Of a stretch of 13,991 nucleotides of DNA, positions 8,048 to 13,991 are shown piece by piece. The stretch is from Thiotrichaceae bacterium UBA7359 (GTDB taxonomy: Bacteria > Pseudomonadota > Gammaproteobacteria > Eutrophobiales > Eutrophobiaceae). The number at the start of each line of letters is the position of its first letter. Within the stretch, counting starts at the first letter, position 1. A program made the position numbers and the translations under genes. The stretch spans positions 1-13,991 of the forward strand of contig CAJJDJ010000030.1 of NCBI GenBank assembly GCA_905182825.1, in the 5' to 3' direction. The notes under the pieces were generated by a model. It had not been told where the DNA came from. It did no database searches and worked only from the letters and a program-made list of their open reading frames with translations.

Positions 8048-8944
8048 ATGCAATACCCCGATTACCCCTCAGAATCTTCCTGTTATGCCTCAATAAATAA
8101 CAGACAAATGCATTATCTCGAAGGCGGCAAAGAAAATGCTGAAACTATTGTTATGATTCATGGTAATCCGAGCTGGTCATTTTATTATCGCCATCTTTTT
8201 ACCGCACTAGTCGATAAATACCATTGCATAGCGCCAGACCATATTGGTATGGGCTTATCAGATAAACCGGCTGACGGTGAGTATGACTTTACATTAAAAA
8301 AGCGGGTTGATGATCTTGATGCGTTGTTATCCTTTCTTGGCATTGATAATAATCTAACGCTCATTATGCATGATTGGGGCGGTATGATTGGACTGGCCTA
8401 CGCCACACGTTACCCTGAAAAGATACAACGTCTAGTTATATCTAATACGGCTGGATTTCATATCCCCCCCGGCAAGCAAATTCCCTGGCAATTAAAGCTA
8501 AGTCGTACTCCATTAATAGGTGCATTATTAATACAAGGTTTAAATGCATTTTGTCGAGGAGGTGTCATACAGTGTGTGTCAAGGAAGCCGATGAGAAGTG
8601 ATATAAAGAATGCTTATCTGTCTCCGCATGATCATTGGGCAAATCGACTTTCGGTATTACGCTTTGTAGAAGATATTCCGCTAGATAAAAATCATATTTC
8701 ATATGATGATGTTGATAATGTAGATAAAAATCTGGATCAGTTTTCAAAGTTGCCCATGTTGATTTGTTGGGGGTTGAATGATTTTGTGTTTGATCAATAT
8801 TATCTTGATGAATGGAAAAACCGTATGCCAAACGCTGAATATCATGAATTCGATGCTGGCCATTATCTACTTGAAGATGCAGGAGAGGAAGTGGTTCCGC
8901 TTATTCAAAATTTTTTAGAAAAAACGCAGGTAGGTCAAACTTAA
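8048..8944 (+). CDS. oleB: OleB-like alpha/beta hydrolase (beta-lactone decarboxylase)
   Basis: OleB proteins belong to the haloalkane-dehalogenase-like alpha/beta hydrolases and release CO2 from the beta-lactone made by OleC, leaving a cis-olefin. The 298-residue protein carries the oxyanion motif HGNPSWS (residues 38-44), the nucleophile Asp109 in MHDWGG, a probable acid at Asp245 in GLNDFVF and the catalytic His272 in AGHYL. The Asn40/Trp110 pair is the dehalogenase-like signature. From sequence alone it could be named haloalkane dehalogenase, but the oleC and oleD genes directly downstream make OleB far more likely. ATG 8048 is used; there is no strong ribosome binding site. The stop codon lies in the loop of an 18-base palindrome, and oleC starts 19 bases further on. 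It is a separate gene; in some bacteria oleB and oleC are fused. Confidence 0.87.
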   Translation: MQYPDYPSESSCYASINNRQMHYLEGGKENAETIVMIHGNPSWSFYYRHLFTALVDKYHCIAPDHIGMGLSDKPADGEYDFTLKKRVDDLDALLSFLGIDNNLTLIMHDWGGMIGLAYATRYPEKIQRLVISNTAGFHIPPGKQIPWQLKLSRTPLIGALLIQGLNAFCRGGVIQCVSRKPMRSDIKNAYLSPHDHWANRLSVLRFVEDIPLDKNHISYDDVDNVDKNLDQFSKLPMLICWGLNDFVFDQYYLDEWKNRMPNAEYHEFDAGHYLLEDAGEEVVPLIQNFLEKTQVGQT

Positions 8945-8951
8945 GTTTGAC
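8934..8951 (+). terminator. 18-base palindrome at oleB/oleC junction, possible terminator or attenuator
   Basis: GTCAAACTT is followed immediately by its reverse complement AAGTTTGAC. As RNA it can fold into a stem with a UUAA loop, extended by G8933-U8952 and A8932-U8953, ending in a short U-run (8952-8955). The oleB stop codon TAA (8942-8944) lies partly in the loop. The stem is GC-poor, so termination would be partial at best; it could instead set the ratio of OleB to OleC or be a protein-binding site. Confidence 0.45.
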
Positions 8952-8963
8952 TTTTATCTGTAA

Positions 8964-10628
8964 ATGATTACTCCAAACATAGCCTCTCATTTGACCGTTA
9001 TGGCATTACAACAGCCAGATACTCATGCTGTGGTTGTTCAATCAATAAGTGCTAGTGATAAATCTGATCTTATACTTTATAAAAACACCTATACCTACAA
9101 GGAACTCGATGAAATCAGCAACATGATTGCCAATGGGTTAAGAAATTATGGAATAGCTAAGGGGATGCGCACAGTATTAATGGTTAAACCGGGACTGGAT
9201 TTTTTTGCTTTGATATTTGCCCTATTTAAACTTGAGGCAGTTTTAGTTGCTGTCGATCCTGGCATGGGGATAAAAAACTTAGGTAAATGTTTAGCAGAAG
9301 CTGAGTCGGAAGCGTTCATTGGTATTAGTAGCGCACATATTGCTCGACTAACCTTAGGCTGGGCAAAAAAAACAATTAGTAAAACAGTACTTGTAGGTAA
9401 TAATCTTTTATTAGCCCGTACTATAACTACTTTGGAAAAGATTAAAGCGAGTGCAAAAGACAGAATTTTTGAAAATAAAAAAACAGTCGCAGAAGATATG
9501 GCTGCAATCCTATTCACGAGCGGAAGTACAGGTATTCCAAAAGGTGTTGTCTATACACATGCTAACTTTACAGCGCAACATAAGGCATTAAAAAATCTCT
9601 ATAACATTCAAAAAGGCGAGATTGATTTAGCCACATTTCCACTATTTGCTTTATTTGCACCTGCATTAGGTATGACGTCTATTATCCCAAAGATGAATTT
9701 TACGCGACCAGGTCTTGTCAATTCAAAAACTATTATTGATGCGGTTAATGATTATCAGTGTACAATGATGTTTGGTTCGCCAGCCTTATTAAATCGTGTT
9801 GGCAAATGGGGTGAAGCGAACGAGAAGAAATTACCTACTTTAAAGAGAGTGCTATCGGCAGGGGCTCCAGTCTCAGCTACTGTACTTAAGAGATTCATAT
9901 CATTACTCAATAATGATGTGCAAATATTCACACCCTATGGAGCAACGGAATCACTCCCTGTGAGCTCTGTTGGAACTAATGTCATACTGAATGAGACAGC
10001 AAAAGCAACGAGTGCCGGCAAAGGTGTCTGTGTTGGAACACCGGTTTCATGTATAGACACCAGAATTATTAAAATCACTGATGACGTGATTACTACTTGG
10101 GGTAATGAATTAGAGTTAAACGCTAATCAAATTGGTGAAATTTGTGTCAGTGGGCCACAGGTTACAAAATCGTATTTTAATCGTGATAATGCAACAATTT
10201 TGGCGAAAATAAAGGCCCATGGTAAGTTCTATCATCGCATGGGTGATATCGGTTATCTTGATAATGATGGTCGTCTTTGGTTTTGTGGTCGTAAGAGCCA
10301 GCGTGTCATAACAGACACCGAGACTTTATATACTATATGTTGCGAAGGTATATTTAATAAACATGAATCAGTTTTTCGCTCTGCCTTAGTTGGCATTAAA
10401 CAGGAAAATAAAACTATACCAGTTATTTGTGTTGAATTAGAACTTGAGCACAAAAGTGATGATAGAAAGAAACTGACTAAAGAATTATTAGAGTTGGGTC
10501 GTCATCACTTGAATACCAAAAATATAAAAAAAATTTTATTTCATTCAGGTTTTCCGGTTGATATTAGACACAATGCCAAGATTGGACGTGAAAAATTGTC
10601 AAAATGGGCTGAAGAAAAATTATCATGA
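8964..10628 (+). CDS. oleC: OleC-like AMP-forming enzyme (beta-lactone synthetase)
   Basis: OleC is a member of the ANL (acyl-CoA synthetase) superfamily that uses ATP to close a 2-alkyl-3-hydroxy acid, the OleD product, into a beta-lactone. The 554-residue protein has the P-loop-like TSGSTGIPKG at residues 185-194, YGATES (A5 motif) at 325-330, the ribose-binding Asp428 in RMGDIGYL, and a C-terminal RHNAKIGREKL carrying the mobile-domain Lys. The ending PVDIRHNAKI is, to my knowledge, characteristic of OleC. Length agrees with the family. ATG 8964 follows the oleB stop by 19 bases with no clear Shine-Dalgarno. The stop overlaps the oleD ATG by 4 bases (ATGA), so the two are translationally coupled. 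A general acyl-CoA ligase is the alternative, made unlikely by the gene order. Confidence 0.88.
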   Translation: MITPNIASHLTVMALQQPDTHAVVVQSISASDKSDLILYKNTYTYKELDEISNMIANGLRNYGIAKGMRTVLMVKPGLDFFALIFALFKLEAVLVAVDPGMGIKNLGKCLAEAESEAFIGISSAHIARLTLGWAKKTISKTVLVGNNLLLARTITTLEKIKASAKDRIFENKKTVAEDMAAILFTSGSTGIPKGVVYTHANFTAQHKALKNLYNIQKGEIDLATFPLFALFAPALGMTSIIPKMNFTRPGLVNSKTIIDAVNDYQCTMMFGSPALLNRVGKWGEANEKKLPTLKRVLSAGAPVSATVLKRFISLLNNDVQIFTPYGATESLPVSSVGTNVILNETAKATSAGKGVCVGTPVSCIDTRIIKITDDVITTWGNELELNANQIGEICVSGPQVTKSYFNRDNATILAKIKAHGKFYHRMGDIGYLDNDGRLWFCGRKSQRVITDTETLYTICCEGIFNKHESVFRSALVGIKQENKTIPVICVELELEHKSDDRKKLTKELLELGRHHLNTKNIKKILFHSGFPVDIRHNAKIGREKLSKWAEEKLS

Positions 10629-11626
10629 AGGTCTTAGTTACCGGTGGTGGTGGATTTCTTGGTGGTGCAATAATCAGAGCTTTATTGGAACGAGGTGAAG
10701 CTGTTAGGTCAATTCAACGAGGTCATTATCCTGAATTGATAGAACTAGGTGTTGAATCGATTCAGGGTGATTTGTGTAAAACTGATGATATAGATGCTGC
10801 TGCTATGGGTTGTGGTATCGTTTATCACATTGCGGCATTGGCCGGTGTCTGGGGTGATTATGATAAGTATTACCAAGCTAATGTGGTCGCGACAAAAAAT
10901 GTCATCAACGCGTGTAAAAAACATAATATTAATTATCTAGTTTATACTAGCACTCCAAGCGTGGTATTTGATGGTAGCAGTGAAGAAGGTATTGATGAAT
11001 CAGCACCCTATTCAGAAGTTTTTTTCAATGCTTATCAAGAGACTAAAGCTGGAGCAGAGCAACTCATACTAGCTTCGAATAATGGGAAACTTAAAACTGT
11101 CGCTTTGAGGCCTCATTTGATTTGGGGCCCAGGCGATCGACATCTTGCTCCTCGTGTTATTAGGAATGCAAAGGCTGGCCGATTAAGATTGGTTGATAAT
11201 AAAAATAACAAAGTAGATTCATGTTATATCGATAATGCTGTTGATGCGCATTTGCTTGCCGGAGATGATTTGCAAAAAGATGAAAAGTGTGCGGGCAAGG
11301 CTTATTTTATTAGTAATGATGAGCCTATCCCAATGTCAGATATGATTAATAAAATTTTAGCGACTGCTAGTTTACCACCAATAACAAAAAGCATTAATAA
11401 GCATGTGGCGTATTGTATGGGAAATATTTTTGAATGTGTTTATTCTATATTTAAGATTAAGCGCGAACCATTAATGACTCGATTTATTGCCATGCAATTA
11501 TCTACATCACATTGGTTTGATCTGACAGCAGCTAAACGAGACTTATTATATACTCCAAAAATCAGTATTGATGAAGGAATGAAACGTCTTAAAGCATCAT
11601 TTGATATAGAAAATAGTGATGAATAA
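10625..11626 (+). CDS. oleD: OleD-like NAD(P)-dependent 2-alkyl-3-ketoacid reductase
   Basis: Extended short-chain dehydrogenase of the 3-beta-HSD/epimerase type. OleD reduces the 2-alkyl-3-keto acid made by OleA to the hydroxy acid used by OleC. The 333-residue protein opens with VTGGGGFLGG (Rossmann glycine motif, residues 5-14). It has the catalytic Tyr137 and Lys141 in YQETK, and a Ser/Thr-rich TSTPSVV segment (108-114) supplying the third active-site residue. The substrate-side segment VALRPHLIWGPGD (residues 160-172) is typical of this subfamily. Its ATG overlaps the oleC stop by 4 bases, and its own end overlaps the next gene by 8 bases, so oleC-oleD-transferase form one translationally coupled block. 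Confidence rests on both the motifs and the oleC neighbour. Confidence 0.88.
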   Translation: MKVLVTGGGGFLGGAIIRALLERGEAVRSIQRGHYPELIELGVESIQGDLCKTDDIDAAAMGCGIVYHIAALAGVWGDYDKYYQANVVATKNVINACKKHNINYLVYTSTPSVVFDGSSEEGIDESAPYSEVFFNAYQETKAGAEQLILASNNGKLKTVALRPHLIWGPGDRHLAPRVIRNAKAGRLRLVDNKNNKVDSCYIDNAVDAHLLAGDDLQKDEKCAGKAYFISNDEPIPMSDMINKILATASLPPITKSINKHVAYCMGNIFECVYSIFKIKREPLMTRFIAMQLSTSHWFDLTAAKRDLLYTPKISIDEGMKRLKASFDIENSDE

Positions 11627-12341
11627 TATCGAGCGTATATCACAAGAAAAATTAGTATTGTTAGATGATGAAATTCATATTTACTTAATTAAACTTGATC
11701 TATTTGATAGTAAAGAGTGTATTCAGTATTTAACAATGAATGAAAAAATTAGAGCAGAGAAGTTTAAAATAGTAGAAAAAAAGAATCAGTTTATTATAAC
11801 GCGAAGTGTCTTGAGAATATTATTGTCTATCGTCATGGGTAAGTCATATAAAAAAAATGATTTCTTTTATGGAGAGAGTGGGAAACCAAGCATTAAAGAA
11901 TTATTGAATAATAAACCAATAGAGTTCAATGTGTCACATTCGGAAAATTACGCGCTAATAGCAGTGACACTAAGTAATAAAGTGGGCATAGATATACAGT
12001 TAATGGATTTTCATATTGATTACAAAAAATTATCAAAACGGTATTTTAGTGAGCAAGAATATAATGAATTAAAAAAGGTTCATGATGACAATAAACGCGA
12101 TGCTTTTTACCGTATTTGGACACAAAAGGAATCGTTTGTTAAAGCAACAGGGCATGGACTTAAATTTGGACTAAAGCATTTTTCTATCTTATTAGATAAT
12201 GACTGTAAGCTTGGAGTTGAAGTTGTTACGCCTGTCCCATTAAAGGATAGTTGGTTTACTTATAACCTGATCGAGTTTGATAGTTATAAAACAGCTTTAA
12301 CTACCTCGACTAAAAATAGTGAGATAATTTTACATCAATAA
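11619..12341 (+). CDS. Sfp/EntD-type 4'-phosphopantetheinyl transferase (PfaE-like)
   Basis: Transfers the phosphopantetheine arm of CoA to a Ser of carrier proteins. In this setting the likely targets are the tandem ACPs of the PUFA synthase (inference). The 240-residue protein shows FNVSHSENYALIAV, VGIDIQ (Asp125), and RIWTQKESFVKATGHGL (Lys170, Glu171), the three usual motifs of the Sfp group. The residue two after Asp125 is Gln127 where Sfp has a metal-binding Glu; other Sfp-like enzymes also vary here, so it need not be inactive. ATG 11619 is chosen; GTG 11616 is the adjacent alternative. It overlaps the oleD stop by 8 bases and is the last gene of the run. It is strikingly AT-rich: 13 of 60 bases are G or C in 11641-11700 and 15 of 60 in 11701-11760. 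The name pfaE would fit by role, but I do not assign it from sequence alone. Confidence 0.88.
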   Translation: MNNIERISQEKLVLLDDEIHIYLIKLDLFDSKECIQYLTMNEKIRAEKFKIVEKKNQFIITRSVLRILLSIVMGKSYKKNDFFYGESGKPSIKELLNNKPIEFNVSHSENYALIAVTLSNKVGIDIQLMDFHIDYKKLSKRYFSEQEYNELKKVHDDNKRDAFYRIWTQKESFVKATGHGLKFGLKHFSILLDNDCKLGVEVVTPVPLKDSWFTYNLIEFDSYKTALTTSTKNSEIILHQ

Positions 12342-12363
12342 CACATTCGAATATGCATTATGC

Positions 12364-12855
12364 CTATCCAGTTAATAATTCAGCGACTCGTTTAGTGGTA
12401 AGTCTTAGCCGTGCGGTCAAGGTTTTTGCAACCTTCCATAATAATTTATTACCAAGAACTATATGTTGATTAACTATATCCTCAAAGTCTTCACTCGAAA
12501 TTAGTAAAACAATCGAATCTTTAGATGCAATTGCTGAGGCTGAGAAAGGTTCACCATCTATAATACCCATTTCTCCGACTGATTCTCCCGATACAACTTC
12601 TGCAATTTTTAAATGTTCATCAGGCAGTTTTTTAAAAATATTCATTTCACCATCGATGATGATACAAAGACAACTACTTTTATCCCCTTCATTCAATACG
12701 ACACAACCAGTATCGGCTGAATAGACTCTAGCCCAGCGTGCTAAGATATCGATTTCATCATGGCTAAAGTCGACAAAGAAATCAGACTCTTTTATATGCC
12801 GATAAGCAGATTTTCTGAATGAATCACCATCATCAAGCAACCTAAGTTCTTTCAA
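12364..12855 (-). CDS. Stand-alone cyclic-nucleotide-binding-fold (Crp-like) protein
   Basis: A 163-residue protein made of little more than one cNMP-binding domain (about residues 22-135) and a C-terminal helix; no helix-turn-helix or kinase is attached. The fold is marked by VVLNEGDKSSCLCIIIDGEMNIF and the phosphate-cassette-like GESVGEMGIIDGEPFSAS (residues 90-107). Glu95 is kept, but the cassette Arg that holds the cyclic phosphate is Phe104 here, so ordinary cAMP binding is doubtful. Start: TTG at 12855-12853, supported by AGGGAAG 8 bases upstream, the best Shine-Dalgarno in the window; no in-frame ATG exists before Met71. It converges on the transferase gene with 22 bases between the stops and no visible strong terminator. 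Its partner and function are unknown; similar small proteins act as sensors that bind another protein. Confidence 0.82.
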   Translation of the reverse strand: MKELRLLDDGDSFRKSAYRHIKESDFFVDFSHDEIDILARWARVYSADTGCVVLNEGDKSSCLCIIIDGEMNIFKKLPDEHLKIAEVVSGESVGEMGIIDGEPFSASAIASKDSIVLLISSEDFEDIVNQHIVLGNKLLWKVAKTLTARLRLTTKRVAELLTG

Positions 12856-13085
12856 AATAAAGACTTCCCTATTAATAGTTCTAGCATTTCGTAGTGTTAT
12901 TTTATTTGATAATACTCATATCAACTATAGAGCTCTACAGAATAAAATATAGCTAAAAAAATAAATTAAGTAATAATAAATAATGAATTATTATTATGCA
13001 CTATGGGGCTGAGTAAAGATTATTTAAAATGAAAATCTCATTATAGGTATCCATGAGAAGCAGATACAGAAAAGCTAAATAGATT
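12856..13085. other. AT-rich intergenic region between two minus-strand genes
   Basis: This 230-base stretch holds no gene I can support. It contains the candidate operator at 12906-12924, the palindrome at 12928-12937, and an AT-only inverted repeat TAATAATAA (12971-12979) / TTATTATTA (12988-12996) with an 8-base loop. On the minus strand that hairpin lies downstream of the PQQ dehydrogenase stop and is followed by T-rich sequence. It might slow transcription, but with no GC pairs it is a poor terminator. Confidence 0.5.
12906..12924 (-). promoter_or_regulatory. Inverted repeat upstream of the cNMP-fold gene, possible operator
   Basis: TTGATA and TATCAA are exact reverse complements separated by 7 bases, about 50 bases upstream of the TTG start. 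On the minus strand the right arm reads TTGATA, a 5/6 match to a -35 box, with TAAAAT 14 bases later as a poor -10. A second short palindrome, TAGAGCTCTA (12928-12937), lies just beyond. The arms resemble FNR half-sites but their spacing is wrong for FNR. Confidence 0.3.
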
Positions 13086-13991
13086 TTATTCAGCTAAACC
13101 AAAACTAATTAATGCATTCCCACTTGGTGTTTTTAATAATCCATGACCGCCTGCTGCAACGGCAATGTATTGCTGACCATCAACCTCGTAGCTCATGGGC
13201 GGTGCATTCACACCTGCACCGCAATTAAATTCCCATAAGCGTTTTCCATCTTGACTATCAAATGCAGCAAACATTCCACTACCTTCCCCCATGAAAACTA
13301 GATCACCAGCTGTTGCTAATACTCCGCCAATCAAAGGTTGTTTAGTTTGAACTTGCCACTGAATGCGACCTTTGTCGCGTGTATCTATTGCTGTTAGGGT
13401 TCCCCAACTAGGTTCTGACTTAGCAATTTCGGTTAGTATATAAGGTACTTCTTTACCTTCGAATGTAGCGTATTCAGTACGATACAGTGTGGGTTTGTGT
13501 ATTCCAGCAATATATACAGTTCCATTTGATGAATTGTATGAAGTGGGTGACCAAGAGGCGCCACCCCACGAACCTGGCGAACTAATAACTCCTTTATCGT
13601 TGGGTGCTTTGAATAGATTGATTTGCGGGACAAATGGTTCAGAGCGGTATATTAATTTACCCGTTTCACGGTTATGGACATAGAACCAGCCTGTTTTACC
13701 TGCAATACCAATCGCCGGGATCATTTTTTTGCCGACAGGTAGATCAAATAATACTGACGTGCTTGCAAGGTCGTAGCCCCATAAATCATGTGGTACTTGT
13801 TGGTAGTACCAACGAGTTTCGCCAGTGTAAGCATCAATGGCAACCAGTGAATTAGCGTATAGATTATCACCAGGCCGCGCACTTGATACATCATTAGGTG
13901 AAGCATTACCGGTACCAACAAATATTAGACCCTGTTTCGGATCAAATGACGGTGTCATCCAAGTTGAGGTTCCACCAATACGCCAACGATC
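13086..13991 (-). CDS. PQQ-dependent dehydrogenase, C-terminal part (5' end outside window)
   Basis: Quinoprotein dehydrogenases oxidise alcohols or sugars in the periplasm with bound pyrroloquinoline quinone. The frame stays open to base 13991, so 301 C-terminal residues are seen. The sequence shows beta-propeller blades with repeated AxDxxTGxxxW-like motifs: VAIDAYTGETRWYY, TAIDTRDKGRIQWQ and AAFDSQDGKRLWEF. It also has the family segments GTGNASP, GDNLYANSLVA and VPHDLWGYDLAS. The ending AAGGHGLLKTPSGNALISFGL is like the ends of membrane glucose/quinate-type and alcohol-type enzymes. No cytochrome c domain follows, so the electron acceptor must be a separate protein or quinone. The substrate cannot be told from this part. 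It shares strand with the cNMP-fold gene but is separated from it by 230 bases, so a common operon is uncertain. Confidence 0.88.
   Translation of the reverse strand, partial: DRWRIGGTSTWMTPSFDPKQGLIFVGTGNASPNDVSSARPGDNLYANSLVAIDAYTGETRWYYQQVPHDLWGYDLASTSVLFDLPVGKKMIPAIGIAGKTGWFYVHNRETGKLIYRSEPFVPQINLFKAPNDKGVISSPGSWGGASWSPTSYNSSNGTVYIAGIHKPTLYRTEYATFEGKEVPYILTEIAKSEPSWGTLTAIDTRDKGRIQWQVQTKQPLIGGVLATAGDLVFMGEGSGMFAAFDSQDGKRLWEFNCGAGVNAPPMSYEVDGQQYIAVAAGGHGLLKTPSGNALISFGLAE

Noticed and set aside
8048..8944. Haloalkane dehalogenase as the product name for the hydrolase
   Set aside because: The catalytic pattern is shared, but the position next to oleC and oleD makes the OleB role the better call.
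9146..9517. 123-residue open frame antisense to oleC
   Set aside because: It lies wholly within oleC on the opposite strand, shows no recognisable motif and is best explained as a shadow of the coding frame.
12906..12924. FNR site (TTGAT-N4-ATCAA) upstream of the cNMP-fold gene
   Set aside because: The half-sites match but are 9 bases apart rather than 4, so a normal FNR dimer would not fit.
12971..12996. Strong intrinsic terminator for the PQQ dehydrogenase gene
   Set aside because: The inverted repeat contains only A-T pairs and lies about 90 bases past the stop; such a hairpin is too weak to call.
13489..13855. Plus-strand open frames over the PQQ dehydrogenase
   Set aside because: They overlap a clear minus-strand gene with family motifs and have no domain features of their own.
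1..13991. CRISPR array, tRNA, rRNA, transposase or insertion-sequence ends
   Set aside because: Reading both strands showed no regularly spaced repeats, no tRNA-like cloverleaf in the gaps and no transposase motifs; nearly all the sequence is accounted for by the listed genes.

Overview
The window looks like a secondary-lipid biosynthetic locus from a marine-type gammaproteobacterium. This is inferred from the family content (PfaC-like polyunsaturated fatty acid synthase, OleABCD olefin genes, DinB, PQQ dehydrogenase) and the low-to-moderate GC. No rRNA or other phylogenetic marker is present to settle the taxon.

Positions 1-5562 hold the 3' part of a very large PUFA-synthase subunit. In order it encodes the end of a ketosynthase (KS), a chain-length-factor-like second KS without its catalytic Cys, a PfaB-like acyltransferase, a helical linker and four FabA-like hot-dog domains. 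The start of the protein lies left of the window. The remaining synthase parts (ACPs, ketoreductase, enoyl reductase) are not seen here and may be there too.

Positions 5572-12341 form a co-directional run: oleA, dinB (DNA polymerase IV), oleB, oleC, oleD and a Sfp-type phosphopantetheinyl transferase. OleA joins two acyl chains head to head, OleD reduces the beta-keto acid, OleC makes a beta-lactone and OleB decarboxylates it to a cis-olefin. The transferase would arm the acyl carrier proteins of the synthase. Read together, the locus appears to be a self-contained pathway: a PUFA synthase makes polyunsaturated chains, and a dedicated Ole set fuses two of them into a long-chain polyene hydrocarbon. 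The product is inferred, not shown. dinB is the one gene with no evident role in this scheme and it splits oleA from oleB. OleA carries an approximately 60-residue insert made of four 13-residue tandem repeats.

Positions 12364-13991 run on the minus strand. They hold a small stand-alone cyclic-nucleotide-binding-fold protein, TTG start, without the usual phosphate-binding Arg. After a 230-base AT-rich gap comes the C-terminal part of a PQQ-dependent dehydrogenase that runs off the right edge. These are probably flanking genes rather than part of the lipid cluster.

Base composition falls along the cluster, from about half GC in a sampled line of the synthase gene to roughly a quarter GC in the start of the transferase gene. 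Two long perfect palindromes stand out: 22 bases at 1213-1234 inside the synthase gene, and 18 bases at 8934-8951 at the oleB/oleC junction.
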